DNA of 34,018 nt. It comes from JASLDZ01 sp038226305. GTDB lineage: Bacteria > Pseudomonadota > Alphaproteobacteria > Caulobacterales > Caulobacteraceae. How positions within the stretch are numbered: the first letter of the stretch is position 1; each line of letters begins with the position of its first letter. Under the pieces are notes generated by a model. The model worked only from the letters and a program-made list of their open reading frames with translations. It did not search any database and was not told the origin of the DNA. The position numbers and the translations under genes were made by a program. This document shows positions 16,298-24,431 of the stretch, in pieces. The stretch lies in the NCBI GenBank assembly GCA_038226305.1, contig JBBRQN010000023.1, positions 1-34,018 of the forward strand. The letters run 5' to 3'.

Positions 16298-17076
16298 AGG
16301 CGGCCCACGAGGTCGATGGCGAGGCCGCCCGGACCGGGGGCCACGACGGCCTCCACGCCGTAGACGCGGGCCAGAAGGGCTGCGGTCAGCACCTCTGACG
16401 GCGGGCCGTCGGCGGCGATGCGGCCCTCGTGCAGTACGATCACGCGGGCGGCGATGCGGGCGGCCAGCGCCAGGTCGTGCAGGGTCAGCACCACGCCGCG
16501 CCCGTCTGCCGCCAGCGCCCGGAGAAGGGCCAGGGTGTCGAGCTGATGGCCGATGTCGAGGCCGGTCAGCGGCTCGTCGGCGAGAAGCCAGTCCGGCTCC
16601 CCTGCCAGTGCCCTGGCGATCAGCGCACGGGCGCGCTCGCCCCCGCTCAGCGTGTTCACGGGCCGGTCGGCGAAAGCTGTGGTGCCGGTGCGGATCAAGG
16701 CCGCCTCCACCGCCGAGTGGTCGTTCACGCCGAGGCCGCGGGCCCCCGTGAACGGCGTGCGACCCAGCCCCACGAGGGTGCGAACGTCGATCGCCCAGGC
16801 CACCTGCGGCGTCTGTTCCAGAAAGGCGAGGCGGCGGGCGCGCTCCCGCGGTCGCAGGGTCAGGATCGCTGCGCCGTCCAGGGTCACAGCCCCGCCGTCG
16901 GGCCTGCGCAGCCCGGCGAGGCAGGCGAGGAGCGTCGACTTGCCCGCGCCGTTGGGGCCGACGATGGCGGTGACCCCGCCCCTCGCGAACTCCACCGACA
17001 CCTCGGACAGGATCGGCTGGCCGGAGAGCGACACCGAGATGCGCTCGGCCGAAAGGCCGGTCGGGGCGGCGGTCAC
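16294..17076 (-). CDS. btuD: Vitamin B12 ABC transporter, ATP-binding subunit
   Basis: The 260-residue ATPase has Walker A GPNGAGKST at 40-48, signature LSGGE at 143-147, Walker B WLLADEP at 163-169 and switch-His motif TLHDL near 195. It is of the FecE/BtuD iron-siderophore/cobalamin class and should sit on the cytoplasmic face with BtuC. The frame is open upstream, but the GTG at 17074-17076 overlaps the btuC stop in a GTGA and precedes the first recognisable strand. Specificity for B12 over heme or siderophore comes from the cobalamin riboswitch at the head of the operon, not from the ATPase itself. Its TAG stop overlaps the convergent dehydrogenase stop. Confidence 0.9.
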   Translation of the reverse strand: MTAAPTGLSAERISVSLSGQPILSEVSVEFARGGVTAIVGPNGAGKSTLLACLAGLRRPDGGAVTLDGAAILTLRPRERARRLAFLEQTPQVAWAIDVRTLVGLGRTPFTGARGLGVNDHSAVEAALIRTGTTAFADRPVNTLSGGERARALIARALAGEPDWLLADEPLTGLDIGHQLDTLALLRALAADGRGVVLTLHDLALAARIAARVIVLHEGRIAADGPPSEVLTAALLARVYGVEAVVAPGPGGLAIDLVGRL

Positions 17077-18053
17077 GCCAGCTTCCGGCGCAGGGAAAGC
17101 AGCAGCACGAAGAAGAACGGCCCGCCCAGCGCCGCCATGGCTATGCCCAGCTTCACCTCGTTGCCCGAGGGGATGATCCGCACCGTCACGTCCGCCGCCA
17201 GCACCAGCACCGCCCCGCCCAGGGCGCTGGGCAAAAGCAGCGCGCCGGGTCGCGACCCGACGAGCGGGCGCAGGAGGTGCGGCACGATCAGGCCGACGAA
17301 GCCGATCACCCCCGTCACCGCCACGCTCGCTCCCGTCACCAGCGCCACGCCAACGGCGAGGAGCGCACGGGTGACGCGCAGGTCCACGCTGAGGGAGCGG
17401 GCCGAGGTCTCGCCCAGGGTGAGGGCGTCCAGCGCCCGGCCGGTGAACAGGATCAGCACGACGCCCGCGCCGATGAAGGGCAGGGCGAACCGCACCTCGT
17501 CCAGTGACCGGTCGGCCAGGGAGCCCATCAGCCAGTTGACGATCTCGGTCACCGCCCACGGATTGGGCGCGAGGCTCAGCGCCAGCGCCACCCCCGCCCC
17601 CGCCAGCGTCTGCAGGATCACCCCTGCGAGCACGAAGGTGGTCACGCCCGAACCCACGCCCGCCAGGGCCAGCAGCAGGATCACCGCCAGCATCGCCATC
17701 GCCATCGCCGCCGTGGAGAGCACCCACGGCTGCGTCCCCCCGGCCCCGAGGTAGAGGGTGAGCACCGCGCCCAGCGCGGCCATCGCCGAGACGCCCAGCG
17801 CCCCGGGGTCGGCCAGGGGGTTGCGGGTGTAGCCCTGCATGGCGGCCCCCGCCGTTCCCAGCCCGGCCCCCACCGCCAAGGCGAGGATCGTCCGCGGCAG
17901 CCGCAACTCGAGGATGATCGGCCAGCGCGCGTCCGCGTGATCGGTCCAGGCCGAGAGCGGCACATGCACCGGGCCGACCATCAGACTCGCGACGCACAGC
18001 GCAGCGATCAGGATCAGCAGCCCCAGTTGGATCGCGACTGTGCGCCCCGTCAC
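17073..18053 (-). CDS. btuC: Vitamin B12 ABC transporter, permease subunit (FecCD family)
   Basis: The 326-residue membrane protein has about ten hydrophobic segments and the FecCD-family hallmarks LRLPRTILALAVGAGLGTAGAAMQGYTRNPLADPGALGVS (abbreviated here to its ends, residues ~50 to ~90) and the cytoplasmic-loop region GVIGFVGLIVPHLLRPLVG near 240-258, which contacts the ATPase. It would form the membrane channel for cobalamin with BtuD and receive it from BtuF. The start is GTG at 18051-18053, overlapping the btuF stop in a GTGA; btuD starts the same way at its end. Family placement is firm, and B12 specificity is inferred from the riboswitch-led operon. Confidence 0.92.
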   Translation of the reverse strand: MTGRTVAIQLGLLILIAALCVASLMVGPVHVPLSAWTDHADARWPIILELRLPRTILALAVGAGLGTAGAAMQGYTRNPLADPGALGVSAMAALGAVLTLYLGAGGTQPWVLSTAAMAMAMLAVILLLALAGVGSGVTTFVLAGVILQTLAGAGVALALSLAPNPWAVTEIVNWLMGSLADRSLDEVRFALPFIGAGVVLILFTGRALDALTLGETSARSLSVDLRVTRALLAVGVALVTGASVAVTGVIGFVGLIVPHLLRPLVGSRPGALLLPSALGGAVLVLAADVTVRIIPSGNEVKLGIAMAALGGPFFFVLLLSLRRKLA

Positions 18054-18937
18054 GTCTTCGCCCCTGCGGGGTGGCCGGAGAGGCGGTGGAAAGCGATGCC
18101 CTCGCGGTAGGCTTTCGCGAGCATGGCCGCGCAGTCGATCAGCACGGGGCCGCCGCAGAAGGTCAGGGTCTGCGGGAAGCTGGCGCGATACATGCGGGGG
18201 GCCACCGCGCGCAGGGCCGGATGGGCGATGATGCGGTCGGCCCAGGTGGGGGCGCCCGGGTCTGGCGTGCCCGCTAGCAGCACCTGCGGCGGGTCTGCGA
18301 TCAGGCGCTCCAGCGGCACGTCGCCGGTGTGGGTCAGGCCATAGCGCGTGGCCGCATTGTCGAAGCCGGCCCGGGTCAGCATCTCGTCCATCATCGTGCC
18401 CTTGGCGGAAACGAAGCCCCCCGCCTCGAACACAAGGGCCGACAGACGCGGAGACCCCGGCGGCGGGGTAGCGGCCGCCAGAGCCGCCTCGATCCGGGCG
18501 ACGAGGGCGGTGCCCCGCTCAGGTCGATGCACGAGCGTGGCCACGCGCGTCACCTGCCGGCAGCTTTGGGCGACCGAACCGGGCAGCCCGAACACCTCGC
18601 TTCGCACTTGCATCCGGGCCAGGGCCGCCCGGGTGGCGAGGGCGGAGGGGCCCGCGGTGAGCAGGAGATCGGGGGCCAGCATCACGATCTCCTCCGCCCT
18701 CTCGTGCGTGAACGGAAAGGTCAGCCCCAGCGCCCCGCTGCTGGAGGAGACGGGGTCGTGCGAATAGTGGCTGAGGGCGATGATCTGCGCCCGATCGGCT
18801 ACCTGCACCAGGATGGCATCGAGGCAGGGGTTCAGCGAGACGATGCGGCGCGGCTCCGCACCCGTCGAGGGGCCAGGACGCGCGGCGGCCGAGGTGGCCA
18901 GACCGGCGACGGCCTCCCGACGGGTGAGGGGCACCAT
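18050..18937 (-). CDS. btuF: Cobalamin-binding periplasmic protein, BtuF-like
   Basis: This 295-residue protein belongs to the class III substrate-binding proteins. It has RRIVSLNPCLDAILVQVAD at 30-48, LSHYSHDP, then AEEIVMLAPDLLLTAG, and a second lobe ending HPALRAVAPRMYR and FCGGPVLIDCA. It would capture cobalamin released by BtuB and deliver it to BtuCD. The N-terminus has a twin-arginine (LTRREAVAGLA) followed by a short, weakly hydrophobic Ala/Gly stretch. There is no lipobox Cys, so it is probably soluble in the periplasm, and a Tat route is possible but not certain. The ATG lies nine bases after the btuB stop and the gene overlaps btuC by four bases. Confidence 0.88.
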   Translation of the reverse strand: MVPLTRREAVAGLATSAAARPGPSTGAEPRRIVSLNPCLDAILVQVADRAQIIALSHYSHDPVSSSSGALGLTFPFTHERAEEIVMLAPDLLLTAGPSALATRAALARMQVRSEVFGLPGSVAQSCRQVTRVATLVHRPERGTALVARIEAALAAATPPPGSPRLSALVFEAGGFVSAKGTMMDEMLTRAGFDNAATRYGLTHTGDVPLERLIADPPQVLLAGTPDPGAPTWADRIIAHPALRAVAPRMYRASFPQTLTFCGGPVLIDCAAMLAKAYREGIAFHRLSGHPAGAKT

Positions 18938-18946
18938 CCCGGCCGC

Positions 18947-20941
18947 CTAGAACGTCGCCCGCACGCCCGCATAGCCGGCGCGGCCCGGCGTGCCATAGCG
19001 GAAGGCGGTCTCGTAGGGCTTGTCGAACAGGTTCTCGACCCGGGCATAGACTTCCAGCCCGTGGGGCAGGGGATAGGAGGCCCGCAGATCCACCAGGGTG
19101 TAGCTCTTCAGCCGGGTGGTGTTCGCGGCGTTCTCGAAGCTGCGACCCGCATAGCGCACGGCGACGCCGGTCTTCAGCGCGAACGGGAAGGTGTAGCTGG
19201 CGGCCACGTTCGCCATCTCCTGCGGGCGGCGCGCCAGTTCCCGGCCGAAGGTGGCCGCGCCCGGCGACCGATCCTGCGCGTGGGTGTAGGTGTAGTTGGC
19301 GGTCACTTCCAAGGTGCCGATCGGGCGCACGGCTCCCGAGAGCTCCACCCCGTCGGCCTCACTGCGCGCCACGTTGGCGTAGTAGCCGTTGCTCTGGGTT
19401 ACGCAGCGCCCCGTGAGCGGCCCGCGGAACGGGCACGACACGAAGGTGATCAGGTTCGTGGTGTCGCGGGCGAAGTAGGTGGCCTGCACGGTGGCGCGGC
19501 CGCCCCAGAACCGCTGCTCGACGCCCGCGTCCCAGCCGTCGGCCTCCTCTGGATTCAGGCCGATGCTGCCGTAGATCGAATACAGCTGATAAAGCGTCGG
19601 GGCCTTGAAGCCCTGCCCGTAGCTGAAGCGCAGGGTCGTGGCGCCCTCGAACAGCGACCAGGCCGCCGCGGCCTGCCCCGTGGTGTGGCCGCCGAAGGTC
19701 TCGTGGTCGTCGTATCGCAGGCCGCCGGTCAGGTTCAGCCCGGGCAGCACCTCGCCCTGCAGCTGGCCGTAGCCGCTGTTGATCGACACATGCGCCTTGG
19801 TGGGGGCGAGGCCGGGCGGGAAGTCGAAGGCGGGCGACGAGGTGGTGAGCGACGAACGCTCATGCTCGGCGCCGAACACGGCCGCATAGCCCGGAGCGAT
19901 GGCGAAGGTGCCCTGGTATTCGGCCCGGGCATTGATGCCGCGCCCGTCGAACACCTTGGTGGCCGGGGCATCGGCGGGGTCGTAGCTGTCGCGCTGGGTG
20001 AGGGTGTACTGCACGGCGACGCGGTTCTTCAGCCGGCCGTCCAGCGCGGCGGCGTTCAGGCCCGCATAGCCGATCGTCTCCCGGGTGGCGCCGTATTCGG
20101 CGTCGTCGCCGAAGCTGAAGGTCGGGGTGCTGAAGCCGTCGAACTTGTTGCGGGCCTGCACGTAGACGCCGCGCAGGTCGAGGGACACGTCAGGCGTGAA
20201 CGCATAGCCGAGCCGCCCGGTGACGCCCTGGTTGCGATAGCCGTCCGGCTCCTTGCCGCCGCGGCGTTCGCTGAAGGCCGAGATGCCGGTGCTGGTGTAG
20301 GCGTTGGCCGCCAGCCGCCAGGTGAGCTTGCCCTCGCGCCCGCCGATGCCGGCCTTGGCGTAGCCGGTGCCGAAGCTGCCGCCCTCCACCTGCGCGTCGC
20401 CCTGCAGGGGGCGGCTGGGATCGACCGTCACGATGTTCACCACGCCGCCGATGGCCTGGCTGCCGTAGAGGGTGGACTGCGGGCCGCGCAGGATCTCGAT
20501 GCGGGCCACGTCGCTCACCAAAAGGTCGCCGAAGTTGTAGCCGCCGCCGGGAGCCGAAGGATCGTTCAGCTTCACCCCGTCGATCAGCACCTGCGTCTGG
20601 TCGGATTCCGCGCCGCGAATGCGCAGGCCGGTGGCCGAGCCGGGGCCGCCGTTGCGGCTGAAGCCGACGCCCGGCGTGCGGACGATGATGTCGGAGATCA
20701 CCAGCTCCTGGTCGGCCTGAATCTCGGGCAGGGTGAGCACGGTCACCGACTGCCCCACCTTGGCGAGGGGCTGCGGCGTGCGGTTGGCGACCACGACCAC
20801 GCCCTCCACCGCGTTGGCGGCGGCGGTGCCCGCCACGTCTGGGGCGGTGGCTGAGCCTCGGGTCTGGGCCTGCGCAGCGCCGGCAGCGACGGCGAGCATG
20901 AGGGCGGAGAGAGCGACGGTGGACTTCAGATGATGGCGCAT
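18947..20941 (-). CDS. btuB: TonB-dependent outer membrane cobalamin receptor
   Basis: The 664-residue protein is an outer-membrane gated channel for vitamin B12 driven by TonB. A signal peptide ends at AQA near residue 25. The TonB box region VVVVANRTPQP at 48-58 resembles the one in E. coli BtuB. The plug domain follows, with LRIRGAESDQTQVLIDGVKLND, VARIEILRGPQSTLYGSQAIGGVVNIVT and a Gly-rich end. A long beta-barrel then ends in the aromatic AGVRATF, as outer-membrane proteins do. A Cys pair lies in a predicted outer loop (SCPFRGPLTGRC). I chose the ATG at 20939-20941, preceded by AGGAG ten bases upstream; a GTG at 20962 is the alternative. The mRNA leader carries a cobalamin riboswitch, so high B12 should shut expression. 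Confidence 0.94.
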   Translation of the reverse strand: MRHHLKSTVALSALMLAVAAGAAQAQTRGSATAPDVAGTAAANAVEGVVVVANRTPQPLAKVGQSVTVLTLPEIQADQELVISDIIVRTPGVGFSRNGGPGSATGLRIRGAESDQTQVLIDGVKLNDPSAPGGGYNFGDLLVSDVARIEILRGPQSTLYGSQAIGGVVNIVTVDPSRPLQGDAQVEGGSFGTGYAKAGIGGREGKLTWRLAANAYTSTGISAFSERRGGKEPDGYRNQGVTGRLGYAFTPDVSLDLRGVYVQARNKFDGFSTPTFSFGDDAEYGATRETIGYAGLNAAALDGRLKNRVAVQYTLTQRDSYDPADAPATKVFDGRGINARAEYQGTFAIAPGYAAVFGAEHERSSLTTSSPAFDFPPGLAPTKAHVSINSGYGQLQGEVLPGLNLTGGLRYDDHETFGGHTTGQAAAAWSLFEGATTLRFSYGQGFKAPTLYQLYSIYGSIGLNPEEADGWDAGVEQRFWGGRATVQATYFARDTTNLITFVSCPFRGPLTGRCVTQSNGYYANVARSEADGVELSGAVRPIGTLEVTANYTYTHAQDRSPGAATFGRELARRPQEMANVAASYTFPFALKTGVAVRYAGRSFENAANTTRLKSYTLVDLRASYPLPHGLEVYARVENLFDKPYETAFRYGTPGRAGYAGVRATF

Positions 20942-20949
20942 GGCCTTGG

Positions 20950-20972
20950 GGCTCCTGAACACGACGGGAGCC
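20950..20972 (-). promoter_or_regulatory. Hairpin that would bury the btuB ribosome-binding site
   Basis: In the btuB message GGCTCC (20972-20967) and GGAGCC (20955-20950) form a perfect 6-bp stem with an 11-base loop. The second arm contains the GGAG of the Shine-Dalgarno sequence, ten bases before the ATG. This is a plausible translational output for the riboswitch upstream. The stem is seen in sequence; its role is inferred. Confidence 0.55.
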
Positions 20973-20980
20973 GCGAACCC

Positions 20981-20991
20981 GAGCCGGAGAC
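20981..20991 (-). promoter_or_regulatory. Anti-B12-box sequence in the btuB leader
   Basis: The leader RNA reads GTCTCCGGCTC here. It is complementary to the B12-box segment GAGCCAGGAGAC of the riboswitch (21136-21125) over 11 pairs with one bulged A. Pairing would pull the B12 box out of the ligand-binding core, so this looks like the alternative-structure arm of the switch. It lies nine bases upstream of the hairpin over the ribosome-binding site. Confidence 0.55.
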
Positions 20992-21112
20992 ATCGCTGCG
21001 GGAGGCTTCGCCCGCGACGGCGCCACCGGCGCTGGCGCGCGGCGGACGAACGCCGTCATCGGGAAAAGAACACCCGTACCCCTCGACGCACCCCGGTCAA
21101 CGGATAGACAGC

Positions 21113-21295
21113 CGCGACGGGCAGGTCTCCTGGCTCACGGGTCAATGCCGTGCCCGTCGCCTTCCCAAGCGCCCCGCCTTTCGACGACAACGCTCAGTGG
21201 ACTCTGACGGGCGGACTCGCCGCTTACAGTCGCGGGGGCGGCCCGGGCTTCACACCCGAGTTCCCTTTTGATCCCCTTCCGGGGAACCTGTCGCG
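21113..21295 (-). ncRNA. Cobalamin riboswitch controlling btuBFCD
   Basis: Read on the minus strand, the element has the conserved parts in order. These are GGTTCC after the first P1 strand, AAGGGAACTCGGGTGTGAAGCC, CCCCCGCGACTGTAAGCGGCGAG (described by its key CCGC and ACTGTAA), CACTGAG, GGGAAGGCG, and the B12 box AGCCAGGAGACCTGCC, which fits the family consensus. Helix P1 is closed by CGCGAC (21295-21290) with GTCGCG (21118-21113). About 170 bases of leader separate it from the btuB start. Such elements bind adenosylcobalamin or related forms and reduce expression of uptake genes when B12 is plentiful. Confidence 0.95.
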
Positions 21296-21300
21296 ACCCG

Positions 21301-21330
21301 GCCTTAGCGCGGAAGCTTCGCCAGGGTCAA
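21301..21330 (-). promoter_or_regulatory. Promoter of the riboswitch-btuBFCD operon
   Basis: TTGACC (21330-21325) and a -10 within GCTAAGGC (21308-21301) are 17-18 bases apart and match the alphaproteobacterial housekeeping pattern TTGACGS...GCTANAWC well. The expected start, about seven bases below the -10, falls at 21294-21295, the first base of riboswitch helix P1. Confidence 0.65.
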
Positions 21331-21366
21331 TCCAGCGCTCGCGCGGGGGGAGCGGCCTGCATCGCC

Positions 21367-22893
21367 CTAGCGGGAGCCCGCCCCGCCCCGGGCGGCATAG
21401 GCCGCCTCCTGGAAGGCGTAGGCCTCCTTCAGGTAGCCGCTGCGCACCTCTGTCACGGGCGAAAGCATCATCGTGGCGTCGTTCGCCGGGTCGAACCGGG
21501 GCCACGCGGGGGCGCCAGCGCAGGCCGGCGCGCCGGTCTTGGCGAAGGCAACCCAGCACATGTGCATCATGTGGGCGAACTCGAAGTCGCTCTTCGAGAG
21601 CGTCGTCGTGGGGATCGGCGACCTGTCCAGCGTGTCGAAGGCGAACAGCACCTCCTGCCCGTGGGCGGCGCGGGGCAGGAAGGCCTTCAGCGTCGGGGGC
21701 ACATAGGTGAACTGGTAGAGATAGGTCGGAGCCCCCGAGGCGCTCTTGCCCGCCACCCAGTGCGCCGGGGCCCCCATCACAGAGTCGCGGAACAGGTTCT
21801 TGGCCAGGAGCTTGTCGTCGGCCCCGCCGTAGATGGCGCGCACCGTCTCGAGGGAGCCCGCCGGCACCCGCGCCAGAACCGCCGCCCCGCCGCCCGGGCC
21901 CATGAGCGAATCCTCGCCCTCGTTGGAGCCGATGATCATCGGCACGTCCTGCGCCTTGCCCTCCGCAAACGCCTTGGACGCCGAGGTGGTGAGCATGCGC
22001 CCGTCGAGCATCGGCCCGAACGCGCCGCGGAAGGCGGCCGAGCCCAGGGTCGCGGTCGGCAGGTCGCGCAGCTGCTGGATCGTGGCGTGCGGGAAGCCCG
22101 AAGCCGCCACCGCCGCCTCGCCCTGCGCCTCCCGCGTGGCCAGGGGGGGCGGGGCATCCCAGCCGCCGCCGGATTCCACGATGGCCTGCTTGAACAGTCC
22201 CGCCGCCGAGCGATTGCCGAGGAGCAGCAGGATGTCCTGCCCGCCTGCGGACTCGCCGAAGACGGTGACGGCCTTCGGGTCGCCGCCGAAGGCCGCGATG
22301 TTGCGCTTCACCCACTGCAGCGCGGCCACCTGATCCATCAGGCCGTAATTACCCAGGGGCGCACCCGGCCCTGCAGTGGCGGTGATGGCCGGGTGGGCGA
22401 AGAAGCCCAGCGCTCCCAGCCGGTAGTTGATCGAAACCAGCACCACCCCGTCGCGGGCGAAGGCCGAGCCGTCGTAATAGGGGATGGACGCGCCGCCCTG
22501 CGTATTGCTGCCCCCGTGAATCCACAGCATCACCGGCGCGGCCTTGGCTCCCACCGGCGCCCAGACGTTGAGGGAGAGGCAGTCTTCGCTCTGCGGGCCC
22601 TTGGCCGAACCGTCCAGCGGGCCGGAGCCGCCGGGTTGCGGGCAGGCGGCCCCGAAGGCGGTGGCTTCCCGGGGCTCGCTCCACCGGTCAGGCCGCTGCG
22701 GCGGGGCCCAGCGGAGGCTGCCCACCGGAGGCTTGGCGTAGGGAATGCCCTTGAAGCTGACGATGGTGGGCGAAACCTCCGTGCCCTGCAGCACGCCGGA
22801 GTCGATCCGCACCGTTGGTCCCGGGCCGGCGGCGTGGGCCGCGCCCGCGACGAGCAGGCTCAAGGCGAGCCCCGTCAGTCCCATCCGAACCAT
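21367..22893 (-). CDS. Secreted type-B carboxylesterase
   Basis: This 508-residue alpha/beta hydrolase is of the carboxylesterase/cholinesterase family. A signal peptide ends near AHAA at 19-22. The catalytic triad is visible: Ser215 in GESAGG, Glu325 in GSNEGEDS and His411 in AAHGQEVLFAF. The oxyanion loop HGG is at 126-128, and a Cys pair 84/105 matches the N-terminal disulfide of the family. It should hydrolyse carboxylic esters in the periplasm or outside; the natural substrate is unknown. It lies 74 bases after lpd on the same strand. That gap holds a GC-rich hairpin without a U-run and an AT-rich patch CAATAAA but no convincing promoter, so co-transcription with lpd is possible. Confidence 0.92.
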   Translation of the reverse strand: MVRMGLTGLALSLLVAGAAHAAGPGPTVRIDSGVLQGTEVSPTIVSFKGIPYAKPPVGSLRWAPPQRPDRWSEPREATAFGAACPQPGGSGPLDGSAKGPQSEDCLSLNVWAPVGAKAAPVMLWIHGGSNTQGGASIPYYDGSAFARDGVVLVSINYRLGALGFFAHPAITATAGPGAPLGNYGLMDQVAALQWVKRNIAAFGGDPKAVTVFGESAGGQDILLLLGNRSAAGLFKQAIVESGGGWDAPPPLATREAQGEAAVAASGFPHATIQQLRDLPTATLGSAAFRGAFGPMLDGRMLTTSASKAFAEGKAQDVPMIIGSNEGEDSLMGPGGGAAVLARVPAGSLETVRAIYGGADDKLLAKNLFRDSVMGAPAHWVAGKSASGAPTYLYQFTYVPPTLKAFLPRAAHGQEVLFAFDTLDRSPIPTTTLSKSDFEFAHMMHMCWVAFAKTGAPACAGAPAWPRFDPANDATMMLSPVTEVRSGYLKEAYAFQEAAYAARGGAGSR

Positions 22894-22967
22894 GTCGCTT
22901 CGCCCCGTCGTTTATTGTTGAGGGCGAGCATGGCCCGGTGCAGGGCCGGGGGGAAGGGGTGCGGCCC

Positions 22968-24374
22968 TTACGCCTGCATCGTCCAGCCCTCGACGCCCAT
23001 GGCGGCCTGGCGCAGGGCTTCGGAGCGGGTGGGGTGGGGGTGGCAGGTGCGGGCCACGTCTTCCGAGGCTGCGCCGAACTCCATCGCCACGCAGTATTCG
23101 CCGATCATCTCGCCCACCTGCGGCCCCATCATGTGCACGCCGAGGATGCGGTCGGTGGCGGCATCGGCCAGCACCTTCACGAAGCCCTCGGCCTCGTGGT
23201 TCACCTTGGCGCGGCTGTTGGCGCTGAAGGGGAACTTGCCGACCTTGTAGGCCACGCCCTCCTTCTTCAGCTCGTCCTCGCTCTTGCCCACCCACGCCAC
23301 TTCCGGGGCGGAGTAGATCACGCTGGGGATCACGTCGTAGTTCACGTGGCCGGCCTTGCCCGCGATCAGCTCCACAACCGCCACCGCCTCGTCCTCCGCC
23401 TTGTGGGCGAGCATGGGGCCGTAGGTGACGTCGCCGATGACGTAGACGCCTTTGGCGGTGGTCTCATAATGCGTGTTCGGGATGAAGCCGCGACCGTCCG
23501 GCTGCACGCCGACGCTCTCCAGTCCGAGGCCCTCCGTATACGGACGGCGCCCCACCGCCACCAGCACCACGTCGGCTTCGAAAGTGAGCTTTTCGCCGCC
23601 CTCGCGCGCCTCGACGCTGAGCGAGACGCCGGTGTCTGAGGCCACGGCACCCGTCACCTTCATGCCGAGCTTGAAGACCATGCCCTGCTTAGTGAGCGAG
23701 CGCTGGAAGGCGGTGGCGATCTCGGTGTCTGCGCCGGGGATGATGCGGTCGAGATACTCCACCACCGTCACCTGCGCGCCCAGGCGGCGCCATACCGAGC
23801 CCAGCTCCAGCCCGATAATGCCCGCGCCGATCACGATCATGGTCTTGGGCACTGGCGAGAGGGCCAGTGCGCCCGTGGAGTCCACGATCCGCTTCTGATC
23901 CACCGCCACGCCGCCCACGTTCGACGGCTCAGAGCCCGTAGCGATGAGGATGTTCTTTGCACTGAGCGTCTGTTCGCCGTCGTCACCCGTGACGACCACG
24001 CTGCCCGGGCCGGCGATGCGCCCGGCACCTTTGATCCACACGGCCTTGTTCTTCTTGAACAGGAACTCGATGCCCTTGGTCAGCTGGCCGACGCTCTTGT
24101 CCTTCTGCGCGTGCATGGCCTGCAGGTCGAGCTCCGGCGTCACCTTGATGCCGAGCCCGGCGAAATCCTTCGATGCGGCCTCGAACATCTCGGAGGCATG
24201 CAGCATCGCCTTGGACGGAATGCAGCCCACGTTCAGGCAGGTGCCGCCGAGCGTGGCGCGCTTCTCGACACAGGCCACCTTCATCCCGAGCTGCCCGGCC
24301 CGGATCGCGGCGTTGTAGCCCGCAGGCCCCCCGCCGATGATGACGAGGTCGTAGGTCGTTTCGGCGTCTGCCAT
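22968..24374 (-). CDS. lpd: Dihydrolipoyl dehydrogenase (E3)
   Basis: The 468-residue flavoprotein re-oxidises dihydrolipoamide on E2 and passes electrons to NAD. Motifs are the FAD-binding IIGGGPAGYNAA at 12-23, the redox disulfide GGTCLNVGCIPSK with C46 and C51, the NAD-binding GAGIIGLELGSVWRRLG in the middle, and the C-terminal HPHPTRSEA near 445-453 with the His-Glu pair. It starts at an ATG with GAAGGA six bases upstream. It follows sucB after 82 bases containing a strong hairpin, so part of its expression may be separate. As the E3 nearest sucAB it most likely serves 2-oxoglutarate dehydrogenase, and it may also serve other 2-oxoacid complexes. Confidence 0.97.
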   Translation of the reverse strand: MADAETTYDLVIIGGGPAGYNAAIRAGQLGMKVACVEKRATLGGTCLNVGCIPSKAMLHASEMFEAASKDFAGLGIKVTPELDLQAMHAQKDKSVGQLTKGIEFLFKKNKAVWIKGAGRIAGPGSVVVTGDDGEQTLSAKNILIATGSEPSNVGGVAVDQKRIVDSTGALALSPVPKTMIVIGAGIIGLELGSVWRRLGAQVTVVEYLDRIIPGADTEIATAFQRSLTKQGMVFKLGMKVTGAVASDTGVSLSVEAREGGEKLTFEADVVLVAVGRRPYTEGLGLESVGVQPDGRGFIPNTHYETTAKGVYVIGDVTYGPMLAHKAEDEAVAVVELIAGKAGHVNYDVIPSVIYSAPEVAWVGKSEDELKKEGVAYKVGKFPFSANSRAKVNHEAEGFVKVLADAATDRILGVHMMGPQVGEMIGEYCVAMEFGAASEDVARTCHPHPTRSEALRQAAMGVEGWTMQA

Positions 24375-24431
24375 GGTCGGTCCTTCGGCGCTCCGGCGAG
24401 AGCATCCGGCGGCGCGAGCGGTCTAAATAGG

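Larger units (their letters stand above)
20942..21366 (-). other. btuB leader and upstream gap without protein genes
   Basis: This 425-base gap between btuB and the esterase gene holds the promoter, riboswitch, anti-B12-box arm and ribosome-site hairpin listed separately. The part between the riboswitch and the anti-B12 arm contains two short GC-rich hairpins (GCGCCA/TGGCGC and GCGGG/CCCGC) with no U-run after them. I therefore see no intrinsic terminator, and control is more likely at translation. No small gene is supported here. Confidence 0.6.

Noticed and set aside
18329..20854. Very long open frame (841 codons) on the plus strand opposite btuF and btuB
   Set aside because: The opposite strand encodes clear BtuB and BtuF with all family motifs. 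The plus-strand translation is Arg/Gly/His-rich without domains, as expected from a high-GC antisense frame.
20942..20962. GTG at 20962 as the btuB start
   Set aside because: The ATG at 20941 has AGGAG ten bases upstream and begins a cleaner signal peptide; the GTG has no ribosome site and lies inside the predicted hairpin.
21000..21110. Intrinsic terminator between the riboswitch and btuB
   Set aside because: GC-rich stems exist (GCGCCA/TGGCGC, GCGGG/CCCGC) but none is followed by a run of U, so translational control fits better.
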